DNA from: Bifidobacterium pullorum DSM 20433
GTDB lineage: Bacteria > Actinomycetota > Actinomycetes > Actinomycetales > Bifidobacteriaceae
Direction of reading: 5' to 3'
Assembly: GCF_000771405.1 (NCBI RefSeq)
Contig: NZ_JDUI01000013.1
Span: 20,174 to 84,173 of the forward strand
DNA length: 64,000 bases
Each line of letters opens with the position of its first letter. Positions within the stretch are counted from its first letter, which is position 1. This document shows positions 30,022 through 38,237 of the stretch, in pieces. The notes beneath the pieces are model-generated. The model was not told the origin of the DNA. It worked only from the letters and a program-made list of their open reading frames with translations, and ran no database searches. The translations under genes were made by a program, and so were the position numbers.

Positions 30022-30058
30022 TTAATGCGTTAATCATGTTAATACTAAAGCGCTTAAG
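30022..30058. promoter_or_regulatory. Operators upstream of the AGE gene (both palindrome types)
   Basis: TTAATCATGTTAA at 30030-30042 matches TTAAC-N3-GTTAA with one mismatch. An overlapping copy with a 2-base spacer (TTAATGCGTTAA) lies at 30022-30033. Next to it, CTAAAGCGCTTAAG at 30045-30058 matches the LacI-like palindrome CTAAA-N4-TTTAG with one mismatch. The distance to the AGE start is 48-84 bases. Confidence 0.7.
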
Positions 30059-30274
30059 ACACGCCGGGGTGGTGATGTGTGAGGTGCGGTGGACGTATAC
30101 GAGCGTACATGGGCGTATGGCGGCATACACCTATCCACCATGGGTTCCCCGTTAAGCATCTGGTGCGACTCATATCCGCCACCTTAAGACCATTCCAAAA
30201 CACCTCAAATCGGCTGTGAAACCGGAAACCGGTAACTTGGCGCTATGGTCTGCAAGGTTGGTATATCAACGAAA

Positions 30275-30303
30275 AACCCGGCATGTCAGCGACATGCCGG
30301 GTT
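30275..30303 (-). terminator. Rho-independent terminator of ssrA
   Basis: AACCCGGCATGTC pairs perfectly with GACATGCCGGGTT around a 3-base loop. Read on the minus strand it runs into TTTTT (complement of 30272-30276), 8 bases after the tmRNA 3' end. Confidence 0.88.
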
Positions 30304-30310
30304 GGATATG

Positions 30311-30705
30311 TGGAGCTGCGGGGAATCGAACCCCGGTCCGGTGACCGTACCCACAATCTTCTACGTGCGTAGTCCGCTGGCCTTGCGGCTATTGTTCTGC
30401 CTCCACCTATATCGCGGACAACCGGTGGCAGGCCTATCTACAGTTCAAGTCCCTCAGACGCCCTGTGGCTCGGCGAACGAGGCAAGTCTCCTTAACGACG
30501 CCCGAACTCTTCCCGGAGACGCAGAAGAGCGGACGGAGCGACTGCTCGCTGGATTAATCCTGGCGCGAAGCTCAGGCAGCGAGAGCGAACTCAGTGCGGT
30601 TAGATTTAGCACTTATTGTTTCGCGGGGGACATCCACGAGCGGACCCCGCATTCTCGGCACGCTTCCCTGCAGCGAACAGGTCACCGTCGAAACCGATCA
30701 GCCCC
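30311..30705 (-). ncRNA. ssrA: Transfer-messenger RNA
   Basis: tmRNA of 395 bases that rescues stalled ribosomes with SmpB. The 5' end GGGGCTGATCGGTTTCGACG (complement ending at 30705) pairs as an acceptor stem with CAGCTCC at the 3' end. The T-arm GGTTCGATTCC is intact. CCA is not fully encoded. The tag frame (complement of 30610 to 30572) reads GCT AAA TCT AAC CGC ACT, continuing to TGA, giving AKSNRTEFALAA, a bifidobacterial-type tag. A GATAAC box 7 bases before the 5' end is a plausible -10; no clear -35 is seen. Confidence 0.97.
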
Positions 30706-30799
30706 TTGTTCAGTTATCAAACCTTGCCGGCTCATGGCCGGACTTTCCACAATAACCCCGTCGCCGGAGGAATGCAACTCGATGCGCTCCCAGTGAACC

Positions 30800-30988
30800 G
30801 GCCCTTCTGGTGCAGCTGCTTGGTGCTGCTGCGTCAGAAGGTTCAGTTGGTGCATGCGATCTGGCCCTTTTGGTGCAGCTGCTTGGTGCTGCTGCGACAG
30901 AAGGTTCAGTTGGAGCACATGATCTGGCCCTTCTGACGCAGTGGCTTGGCGCTACTGCACCAGAAGGGCCAGTTGGGCTGCGGCCAGA
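30800..30988. repeat. Three tandem 63-bp hairpin repeats
   Basis: Direct copies start at 30800, 30863 and 30926, an exact 63-bp period. Each can fold on itself: CTTCTG and CAGAAG arms with inner GCAGC/GCTGC pairing in copies 1 and 2, and a longer GGCCCTTCTG / CAGAAGGGCC arm pair in copy 3. Copies 1 and 2 are nearly identical; copy 3 has changed in matched positions that keep the stem. The array fills the gap between the ssrA 5' side and the pfkB 3' end. Copy 3 could also act as the pfkB terminator. The remaining GC-rich bases to 31066 show no gene. Confidence 0.85.
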
Positions 30989-31066
30989 TGCGCTGCGGCC
31001 GGCCGGGCTACGGCCTCCCAGGCTATGGCCGGCGAGGCCGCAGGCGGCGTGCGGCGCGTCTGGCGA

Positions 31067-31969
31067 TCACTCGCCGTTGATGATCTGGCAGTAGTCCGGG
31101 ATGCCTTCCTCGGGATAGGCCGGCCATGCGCCCTCCTGCGTGCAGACGAATGCGGAGGTGTTGACGGCCGCGCGGTGCGCCTCCTTCAGGGTGGCGCCGT
31201 TGAGCAGCTTGCCGGTGAAGGTGCCGGAGAAGGAGTCGCCGGCACCCACGGTGTCGGCCACCTCGACCCGCGGCGTGTTGATCGTGGAGGTCTCGCCGGT
31301 CTTCGACATGATGGTGCTGAACGAGGCGCCACCGGTCAGGATGACGTAATCGAGGTCGAACGTGTCGAGGAACCAGCGGCAGGCGTTGTCGTCGGAGGTG
31401 CCGCGGATGTCGAACATGTCGCGCAGCAGGAACAGCTCGTCGTCGTTGATCTTGAACACGGTGGCCTGTCCGAGCAGCTCCTCGATGAGCTCCTTGGAGT
31501 AGTGGTCGCCGCGCAGGTTGATGTCGAAGAACTTCATCGCGCCCTTCTTGGCGTGCTTGAGCAGCTCGATGATCGTGTCATGCGATTCGGGGGAGCGCAG
31601 GCCCAGCGTGCCGAAGCAGATGGCATCGGCCTTCTCGACGACCTCGATGAGCTGGCGCGTGTATAGGATGTGGTCCCAGGCCACGTTCTTGACGATCGTG
31701 TATTCGGGGATGCCGTTCTTGAGCGCCACGTCCACGGTTCCGGTGGGCCAGGCGTTGCGCTGGACCATCGAGTTGATGCCCGCGGCCTCGGTGGCGGCGA
31801 GCAGTTCGTCGCCGAGCTCGTCCTCGCCGACCGCGCTGATGGCCACGCCTTCGGCGCCGTTCATGGAGGCGTGGTAGATGAAGTTGACCGGAGCGCCGCC
31901 GGCGCGCTTGCCGGTGGGGAGCATATCCCACAGCAGTTCGCCGAGGGAGAGCACGATGGGCTTGGTCAT
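31067..31969 (-). CDS. PfkB-family sugar kinase, probable fructokinase
   Basis: Ribokinase-fold kinase of 300 residues. The N-terminal substrate loop has GELLWDMLPTGKRAGGAPVNF, and the C-terminal signature is DTVGAGDSFSGTFTG, with the catalytic Asp in GAGD. The sequence fits bacterial fructokinases. Downstream of mannose isomerisation, phosphorylation of fructose to fructose 6-phosphate would feed the bifid shunt; this role is inferred from family and context. It follows the ROK repressor by 62 bases on the same strand, with AAAGGA before the ATG, so the two form an operon. Confidence 0.85.
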   Translation of the reverse strand: MTKPIVLSLGELLWDMLPTGKRAGGAPVNFIYHASMNGAEGVAISAVGEDELGDELLAATEAAGINSMVQRNAWPTGTVDVALKNGIPEYTIVKNVAWDHILYTRQLIEVVEKADAICFGTLGLRSPESHDTIIELLKHAKKGAMKFFDINLRGDHYSKELIEELLGQATVFKINDDELFLLRDMFDIRGTSDDNACRWFLDTFDLDYVILTGGASFSTIMSKTGETSTINTPRVEVADTVGAGDSFSGTFTGKLLNGATLKEAHRAAVNTSAFVCTQEGAWPAYPEEGIPDYCQIINGE

Positions 31970-32031
31970 GGATGGTTCCTTTCCTTGGTTGGTTGATTGA
32001 TTGATGGGGTGGAAGATGCTGATGCCGCCGG

Positions 32032-33231
32032 TCAGGTGATGTCGAAGAACATCGAGGGGTGGTCCAGGAACTGGGTGATGGCCACGGCCGCGGCGCCGGT
32101 GACGGTCGCGTCCGCCGGCAGCGTCGACAGTCGGATGTCGGTGGCTTCGGCCACTTCGGGGGTGACCCGGCGTCGCACGATGTCCTTGACGACGTCGAGC
32201 AGGTGCTGTCCCGCACCGGCGACGATGTCGCCGAGGATGACGCGGGAGGGATTGGCCATGTTGCAGATGGTCACGCAGCCGTAACCGATGTACCGGCCGG
32301 CCTCGTCCACGATGGCCAGGGCCTGGCGGTCGCCGTTGTCCGCGAGCGCGAACAGCGCGTTGCAGGCCTGGCGATGGGTCATGTCGGCGCTGTCCGCGAT
32401 GATGCCGGCCGCGTTGACGCGTTCGTGGATGGCGACGGCGGAGCAGTATCGTTCCAGGCAGCCGACGTTGCCGCAGTCGCAGGGCAGTCCGTTGACGTCC
32501 ACGCTGGTGTGTCCGAGTTCGGTGGCGGTGCCCTGTGCGCCGTTGACGAGCCGGCCGTGGTCGATGACGCCGAGGCCCACGCCTTCGCCGAGCAGATAGT
32601 AGGCGAGGTTCTCGCTCTGCCCGTCCGGGGAGAACAGGTGCTGCGCCAGCACGCCGGCGCGGGCGTCCTGCTCCACGAACACCGGGACCCGGAATGCGCC
32701 GGCGAATTCCTGCTGGAAGTTGATGGTGCGCCAGCCCTGCATCGAGGAGACGACGGCGGTGTAGCCGACCTCGCGCAGATATGGTCCGGGGACGGCCATG
32801 CCGACGGCGATGATTGCGGGGTCGGCGTCGAGCAGGTCGTGGATTTTGCCGTGGATGGCCTGGATGGTCTGGGCGATGGTGTCGTCGCTGACGGTGGGCA
32901 GGTCCTCGAGGGACAGCGTGGCGCCGGCGAGGTCGAACACGCCGATCTGGACCAGGGTGCGTGCGAATTTGACGCCGATGACGTGGAACCGGGAGCCGTC
33001 GAGGTGCAGGCCGATGGAGCGGCGGTTCTTGCGTCCCTCCATGTCGCCGGTTTCCTCGATGATGCCGGCTTCGATGAGTCTTGCGGTGATCTTGGTGATG
33101 GCCGCGGGGGTGAGGGACAGCGCCTTGGCGATCTGCGCGCGCGAGCAGATGCCGTGGTGATAGAGGTGCTGGAGGATGCGGGAGCGGTTGGATTCCGATA
33201 CCGAGGCCTGTGATGTGGCTTGGCTGGGCAT
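32032..33231 (-). CDS. ROK-family transcriptional repressor
   Basis: Sugar-responsive repressor of 399 residues. The N-terminal winged helix-turn-helix (about residues 15-75: ICSRAQIAKALSLTPAAITKITARL) precedes a ROK sugar-binding domain with zinc motif CDCGNVGCLE. The phosphate loop D-x-G-G-T-K of ROK kinases is replaced by GVKFARTLVQ, so no kinase activity is expected. The ATG at 33231 has a strong AAAGGAGG. The promoter holds a perfect TTAAC-N3-GTTAA between its -35 and -10 boxes, the best evidence that this protein controls its own operon with pfkB and probably the mannosidase genes sharing the site. Confidence 0.9.
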   Translation of the reverse strand: MPSQATSQASVSESNRSRILQHLYHHGICSRAQIAKALSLTPAAITKITARLIEAGIIEETGDMEGRKNRRSIGLHLDGSRFHVIGVKFARTLVQIGVFDLAGATLSLEDLPTVSDDTIAQTIQAIHGKIHDLLDADPAIIAVGMAVPGPYLREVGYTAVVSSMQGWRTINFQQEFAGAFRVPVFVEQDARAGVLAQHLFSPDGQSENLAYYLLGEGVGLGVIDHGRLVNGAQGTATELGHTSVDVNGLPCDCGNVGCLERYCSAVAIHERVNAAGIIADSADMTHRQACNALFALADNGDRQALAIVDEAGRYIGYGCVTICNMANPSRVILGDIVAGAGQHLLDVVKDIVRRRVTPEVAEATDIRLSTLPADATVTGAAAVAITQFLDHPSMFFDIT

Positions 33232-33283
33232 GGGCACCTCCTTTGGGTCCATCGTTTCCTTCGTCGGCTTCAACGTTGTTTAT

Positions 33284-33312
33284 ATATTAACACGGTTAAT
33301 GCAGTGTGTCAA
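33284..33312 (-). promoter_or_regulatory. Promoter and operator of the ROK repressor operon
   Basis: Read on the minus strand, TTGACA (complement of 33307-33312), a 17-base spacer and TAATAT (complement of 33284-33289) form a near-consensus promoter. The perfect palindrome TTAACACGGTTAA at 33287-33299 fills the spacer end and overlaps the -10 box, so a bound repressor would block RNA polymerase. Confidence 0.85.
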
Positions 33313-33435
33313 TCGTTTCTCATGCGTATCGGCGTGGGACGTCGATTCCTGGTGCGGTGGCGGCGTGGTACGCATTCGGGGATGGTAGCGTGGTGCCGTA
33401 GGCGCATGACAGTCACGAGAGTCAAAGGAGATACC

Positions 33436-34167
33436 ATGACCGTGGAGATTGCCGTCCAGGACATCGACGGGGCCAGGGTGGCGTTGGACGAGGGAGCCGA
33501 TCGCATCGAACTGTGCGTCGCATTGGGCGCCACGGGGGGCCTGACCCCGAGTTTCGCGCTGATCCAGGCGTGTGCGCATGTCGGGCTGCCGCACGGCGTG
33601 CAGGTGCTTGTCCGGCCGCGGGCCGGTTCGTTCGTGTTCGATGAATCGGAGAAGGTGGTGCAGCTGGGCGACGTGAGATCGGCGATCCTGGCCGGCGCGA
33701 GCGGCGTGGTCGTGGGCGGGCTGCGCGAGGACGGGACGATTGACGTGCCGTTCGCGACCGATCTGATCGAATGCGCGCGTGATGAGGGGCGGCGCTGCAA
33801 CCGAAACGTGCAGGTGACCTTCCACCGTGCGTTCGATATGGTGCCCGACCAGTTCGCCGCGTTGGACACGTTGATCGAACTGGGATACACGCGCGTGCTC
33901 ACTTCGGGCGGGGCGCCCACGGTGCCGCAGGGGCTGGATCGGCTGCGCGACCTGGTGCGCCATGCGTCGGGGCGCATCGAGATCCAGGCCGGCGGCGGCG
34001 TGACCCCGGAATCCATCGGCGCGATCCGCGCCGCGGGGGTCAATGCAATCCACCTGTCCGCCAAGACCCTGGTTCCCGCGTCAGGTGGCCCCGGTGGCGG
34101 CGGCGCCGCACCGCTGGAACGCACCGACCGGCAGATCGTCCGGGCGGCGGTGCAGGCCGCGCGTTGA
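33436..34167 (+). CDS. cutC: CutC-family protein
   Basis: CutC-like TIM-barrel protein of 243 residues. Family members were linked to copper homeostasis, but their reaction is not settled. Visible family features are DGADRIELC-type (here EGADRIELCVALGATGG LTPS), VLVRPRAGSFVF, ASGVVVGGL, TFHRAFDM, LTSGGAPT and the C-terminal IEIQAGGGV. Start at an ATG 5 bases after AAAGGAG. It stands alone on the plus strand between two ROK regulators and converges on the second; nothing in the sequence ties it to glycan use. Confidence 0.85.
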   Translation: MTVEIAVQDIDGARVALDEGADRIELCVALGATGGLTPSFALIQACAHVGLPHGVQVLVRPRAGSFVFDESEKVVQLGDVRSAILAGASGVVVGGLREDGTIDVPFATDLIECARDEGRRCNRNVQVTFHRAFDMVPDQFAALDTLIELGYTRVLTSGGAPTVPQGLDRLRDLVRHASGRIEIQAGGGVTPESIGAIRAAGVNAIHLSAKTLVPASGGPGGGGAAPLERTDRQIVRAAVQAAR

Positions 34168-34194
34168 CCACGCGTCATCCGGTGTCGATGGCAA

Positions 34195-34220
34195 CGGCCG
34201 GGTCCGTTCGGGCCCGGCCG
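34195..34220. terminator. Terminator between cutC and the second ROK gene
   Basis: CGGCCGGGTCC / GGGCCCGGCCG forms an 11-bp stem with one G-U pair and a GTTC loop, located between two converging stops. Confidence 0.65.
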
Positions 34221-34264
34221 TGTCGTAGTTCCGGGCCGTCTCGCCTGTCGGTCCGGCGGGGCCT

Positions 34265-35389
34265 TCAGACCCGGTGCAGATGGTCGCGCAGCACGGCGAT
34301 CGTCTCCCCGCGCAGGGCGATGTCGCCGCCGAGCTGGCAGCGCCGGATGCCGGTGCGCGTACGGAACGACGACATGGTCGTCTCGTCCAGATGCCGTTGC
34401 GCGGCGGCGATGAGGTCGGTGTTGATGATGTCCGGCGGTCCGTAGACGCAGACGTCGGAGATGTCGAGCATGCCCACGGGCATGGCGAGCGCCTCTGCCA
34501 GATGGAGTCCCGCCTGTCCGAGGATCCGGCCGCGGGATTCGGGATGCTCCCGCAGCCGTTCGCCGAGCGTCGGCGCGGCGATGAGCCGTTCCAGGCAGCC
34601 TCGTTTGCCGCAGGGGCACTCCGGTCCCTGCGGGTCGATGGAGATGTGTCCGATCTCGCCGCCCGCATTGTTCTCGCCCATGACGGGGACGTCGTTGATC
34701 AGCACGGCGGTGCCGATGCCGCGGCGCATCCAGACGAACAGCAGGTTGGGGCCTCCCTGGCCGAAGCACCGTTCGGCCAGCATGCCGCTGGTCGCGTCGT
34801 TGTCGACGCTGACCGGCACGCCGAGCCGTTGTTCCAACGGACCGCGCAGGTCCACGTCCTGCCAGCCCAGCACGGTCGAACGGCGCACGATGCCATCGGC
34901 CACGACGCCGGGGGCCGCCACGCCGACGCCGATGACGCCGTCGGCTCGCGCCATCAGCCGTTCGGCCAGCTCGGCGATGTCCTCGATGGTGATGGCGTTG
35001 GCCGCCCCCAACGAGAGTTCGGCCCGCTCCACGATGACGCCGAGCAGGTTGGTGATCGCACCTTGGATGAAATGCGATTGCGACAGGTCGATGCTGATGA
35101 CGTGCAGCCGCTCGGGGTCCACGCCGAGCAGCGTGCCGCGCTTGCCCTTGCCGGTGTTGTGCGCCAGCCCGCCCTCGCGGATCAGCCCCTCGTCCAGCAT
35201 GCCGCCGACCACATCGGACACGGCGACGCGGGAGAGCCCGGTGCGACGCCCGATCTGCGCGCGGGAGAGTTCGGTGTCGGGAAACAGCAGGCCGAAGATC
35301 AACGCGCGGTTGTTGCGTCGCACGTCGGCCGGTTCGGCTTTGGCCGTCTGCCCGGGCGCACCGGGGACGGACAGGATGGAGGGGATCAC
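34265..35389 (-). CDS. Second ROK-family transcriptional regulator
   Basis: ROK regulator of 374 residues with an N-terminal helix-turn-helix (LSRAQIGRRTGLSRVAVSDVV), a ROK domain and zinc motif CPCGKRGCLE. It differs clearly from the ROK repressor at 32,032. The GTG start at 35389 overlaps the stop of the transglutaminase-fold gene (GTGA), with GGGGAG 6 bases ahead, so the two are translated together and the regulator probably senses something linked to that protein's pathway. The ligand is unknown. Confidence 0.87.
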   Translation of the reverse strand: MIPSILSVPGAPGQTAKAEPADVRRNNRALIFGLLFPDTELSRAQIGRRTGLSRVAVSDVVGGMLDEGLIREGGLAHNTGKGKRGTLLGVDPERLHVISIDLSQSHFIQGAITNLLGVIVERAELSLGAANAITIEDIAELAERLMARADGVIGVGVAAPGVVADGIVRRSTVLGWQDVDLRGPLEQRLGVPVSVDNDATSGMLAERCFGQGGPNLLFVWMRRGIGTAVLINDVPVMGENNAGGEIGHISIDPQGPECPCGKRGCLERLIAAPTLGERLREHPESRGRILGQAGLHLAEALAMPVGMLDISDVCVYGPPDIINTDLIAAAQRHLDETTMSSFRTRTGIRRCQLGGDIALRGETIAVLRDHLHRV

Positions 35390-38034
35390 GATCGGCTCCC
35401 CGTCAGCCTGTTCAGCCGCATCGCCAACGCCACCGAACCCACGTTGTAGCCGCTGCACGCGTAGACGCCGGTGGTGGGCCCGCCGTCGGCGGCGGGATGC
35501 ACGGCGATGATCAGCGGCATCTTGTCCGGGTCGACGAAGGTGATGCGCGCCAGACGCGATGCGGTGGCCTCGTCGCAACGCCACAGCTCGAACGGTCGCG
35601 GCAGCCGGTCCATCATCCGCATGATCGGGTCGCTGGCGGGCGTCTGCGCGGGGCTGAGCGCCAGGATCGGCTCGACCTCGGTGTCCGCATGCTCCGTCAG
35701 GAACTCGCGAAGTTCGTCAAGCACATGGATGCTGGGTTCCGAACCGTTCGCGTCGAGGATGAACAGCACCGCGCGCCGGTCGCCCACCATCGCATCCAGC
35801 GGCGTGGCGGTGCCGTCGGGCGCGGTGAACGGCAGGTTCTCCAGCGGCAGGCGCTCCAGCAGATCGCTCTCGTCCGGCGTGCGCCAGCGCAGCCGCAGCG
35901 CGCAACCGTCCGGCGTGACTGTGAAGCCGTGCACCGCGGCCATCTGGTTGCCGTTCGGCAGGCGCACGGTGGTGATCGCCCTGTAGTCGCCGGGCTCGAG
36001 CATGACCCGCATCCCGTCGCCGTCCCATGGCAGCTCGGACAGGTCCAGGGAGACGTAATCCATGCCTCGCGGCGTGCGCTGCAACTGCCCGAGGGACCAA
36101 TCCACCTGGTAACGGGGGACGTCCTCTCGTCCCTCGGCCGTGATGGTGCACGGCGCCATGGCGGCAACCGGGGCCTGCACGTCGGTCGCGGCGCCGGACT
36201 GCACGGTGACGAAACGCGATCCATCGAAATACTGCGGACGGAAGCCCTCGGGATCCAGCCGCGCGGGGATGCCCAACACGCGGCAGATGGCGACGAACGC
36301 GATCCTGCGATGCGCGGCGTCGCCCAGACCGCTGATCCACAGCGCGCTCGCGCTCGCGCAGGGGGCGTCGTCGTCGACGTCACGGACGCCGTTGTTGAGC
36401 CGCGCCCACAATTGCGCGGGATCCCGCCGGAACCGGGCCGTGAGGTCCGCGCCCACAAGGTCCTGCAGGAGGCGGTGGTCGGCGGTCAGCTCCTCGTTGA
36501 GCACACGCGGGTTCAACACGCAGTCGCGCCACAGGCCGGCGGCGCGCTCTCCGTCGAGCCGCGCCAGCGGGCCGGACATCGCGTAGTCGCGGATCCGGGC
36601 GGCCGCCTGCAGCGTATCCTCCAGCACGTCGTATCCGGTATCGCACAGGTCCTTGTCGGCCAGGGCCTGCAGCAGCGTCAGACGGTCGGGGTAGTCGTCC
36701 TGGTCCAGGAACCGGGCGAGGGTCGGCCAGTTGCCGCCGGCATGGCGCAGCAGCGCGTCCACGGCGGCGTGACCCCGCGCCGACTGCGCGGCGAAGCCGT
36801 CCAGCCGTGCCACCCTCATGGCCTCGGCCTGCAGCGCCCGTTGCGTGCCGGTGGCGCGTTCCTCGTCGCTCAGCGCGGCGCTGCGCGACTCCCCGGCCGC
36901 CGGCGCATGCAGGGTCAACGCCGTCCAATCCTCCGGCAGGCGGGGATCGGGGTCCTGCCCGGGGTGGAGCGGGGCCCCCAGCACGACCGTGGCCTGGTCG
37001 GTGGCGGCGGTGTCGACCAGCGTCTGCCCGAACAGGTCCGCCGTCGAGGCGTGGACGAGCAGCGAGCCGCGGCCCACCTGCAGTTCGGCGCGCCCCTGCG
37101 CATCGGTGCGCAGCCGGGCGATCGGCGTGAACTCCGCCATGTTGAGCAGCTCGAAACTGATCGCGGCGTCCGCGGCGGGGGTCCCGTCGGGGTGCGTCAC
37201 CGTGACGGACAGGCGGGTGACGGGGGCGTAGGCGTCGGTGAGGTTCTCCAGCAGCGCGTCATCCTGCTCCCCGGCGGAGGCGCCGACGTCGACGGTGCCG
37301 GTGGAGTAGTCGCAGAACACGCGGGCGTGCACGAGCATGGCGCGGGCCGAGGCGCGGTCGAACCAGCCGCGGTCCAGCTGCTCCTCGGGCTCGCAGGCGC
37401 CCATGAACCGCCACACGCCGTCGACCATCGCCTCGACCCAGGCGTGGTTGTCGTCGCAGTGGGCCCAGCGCGGCGTGTAGACCTGTCGCGCGGGCACGCC
37501 GATGGCCCGCAGCGCGGTCACCAGCAGCGTGGACTCCTCGCCGCAGCGGCCGATGCCGCGGTTCAGCGCGCCCATCGGGCTGAGCGTGCGCCCGTCGGTG
37601 GGCGCGTAGGTGACGTGTTCGGCGCACCAGTAGTTGGTTTCGACAACCGCCCGTTCCATATCCAGCCCGGCGATGCGCGCGTCCAGCTCGCCGGCGATCG
37701 CGGGGCGGCAGGGCTCCAGCCGTTCGTTGTTGATGCGTGGCCAGAAGACGTAGTGGATGAAGACGTCTTCGGGCAGCGCGGCGGTCCAGGGGCGCGTGCG
37801 CCGCAGCATCAGCGCGTGGTCGGCGTATCCCCGCAGCGTTTCCGGGCTGCGGTCCAGGATGTCGGTGAGCGGCAGGGTGCCGATCATCAGCTCCATCAGG
37901 GCTCGCTGGTCGGCGTCGAGGTCCGGCAGCATCGCGTCGGCGGGGATCGTCCGTCCGTCGAGCGCCGTGATCCGGTCCTGATGGCATCGATGCGCGTACT
38001 CATGCAGCGCGGGGGAGATCAAGGGGGTGAGCAT
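35386..38034 (-). CDS. Large transglutaminase-fold protein of unknown function
   Basis: Cytoplasmic-looking protein of 882 residues with no signal peptide or membrane segment. Residues about 100-240 form a transglutaminase-like domain: Cys164 in GRCGEES, His197 in DNHAWVEA, then VWRFMGACEPE, where the usual third catalytic Asp is not at its standard place (Asp205 precedes it). The ...ACE ending recalls the peptide:N-glycanase branch of this fold. Next come an Ig-like beta domain (about 285-345), a helical region, a second degenerate transglutaminase-like segment (about 585-640, RVLGIPARLDPEGFRPQYFDG, without Cys) and a C-terminal domain resembling a thioredoxin fold (about 740-860). Hydrolysis of glycosyl-asparagine or glycopeptides is an attractive inference from the neighbourhood, not a demonstrated function. 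The ATG at 38034 follows AAGGA by 7 bases. Confidence 0.8.
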   Translation of the reverse strand: MLTPLISPALHEYAHRCHQDRITALDGRTIPADAMLPDLDADQRALMELMIGTLPLTDILDRSPETLRGYADHALMLRRTRPWTAALPEDVFIHYVFWPRINNERLEPCRPAIAGELDARIAGLDMERAVVETNYWCAEHVTYAPTDGRTLSPMGALNRGIGRCGEESTLLVTALRAIGVPARQVYTPRWAHCDDNHAWVEAMVDGVWRFMGACEPEEQLDRGWFDRASARAMLVHARVFCDYSTGTVDVGASAGEQDDALLENLTDAYAPVTRLSVTVTHPDGTPAADAAISFELLNMAEFTPIARLRTDAQGRAELQVGRGSLLVHASTADLFGQTLVDTAATDQATVVLGAPLHPGQDPDPRLPEDWTALTLHAPAAGESRSAALSDEERATGTQRALQAEAMRVARLDGFAAQSARGHAAVDALLRHAGGNWPTLARFLDQDDYPDRLTLLQALADKDLCDTGYDVLEDTLQAAARIRDYAMSGPLARLDGERAAGLWRDCVLNPRVLNEELTADHRLLQDLVGADLTARFRRDPAQLWARLNNGVRDVDDDAPCASASALWISGLGDAAHRRIAFVAICRVLGIPARLDPEGFRPQYFDGSRFVTVQSGAATDVQAPVAAMAPCTITAEGREDVPRYQVDWSLGQLQRTPRGMDYVSLDLSELPWDGDGMRVMLEPGDYRAITTVRLPNGNQMAAVHGFTVTPDGCALRLRWRTPDESDLLERLPLENLPFTAPDGTATPLDAMVGDRRAVLFILDANGSEPSIHVLDELREFLTEHADTEVEPILALSPAQTPASDPIMRMMDRLPRPFELWRCDEATASRLARITFVDPDKMPLIIAVHPAADGGPTTGVYACSGYNVGSVALAMRLNRLTGSRS

Positions 38035-38237
38035 GGCCATGTCCTTGTGGTGGTTGATGGGTGGTGGTCGGTCGGATACTGGAATACTGTACGACGGACC
38101 ATGCCTTATATGCCCATGTGGCGTCGCAGGTGGTAGTCTGCCTAATGACGCATATGCCGTGCGGGCGATGACGGTTCACGGCGGTGCGTGCGGAAGAAGA
38201 CACCATCGGCAAGGAAATCTGATTGGGAGGAACCACT

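Noticed and set aside
30311..30340. tRNA-like 3' end with T-arm
   Set aside because: It is the 3' half of the tmRNA acceptor domain, not an independent tRNA; the matching 5' half is 370 bases away at 30705.
30800..30988. Possible CRISPR array
   Set aside because: There are only three units, almost the whole 63-bp unit is repeated, there are no unique spacers of constant length, and no cas genes are present.
30810..31094. A 94-codon plus-strand frame across the 63-bp repeats
   Set aside because: Its product simply repeats QLLGAAA-type segments set by the DNA repeat, and it runs into the antisense of pfkB.
32032..32600. Considered the first ROK protein as a sugar kinase
   Set aside because: It has an N-terminal helix-turn-helix and lacks the phosphate-binding loop, so it is a regulator despite the zinc motif.
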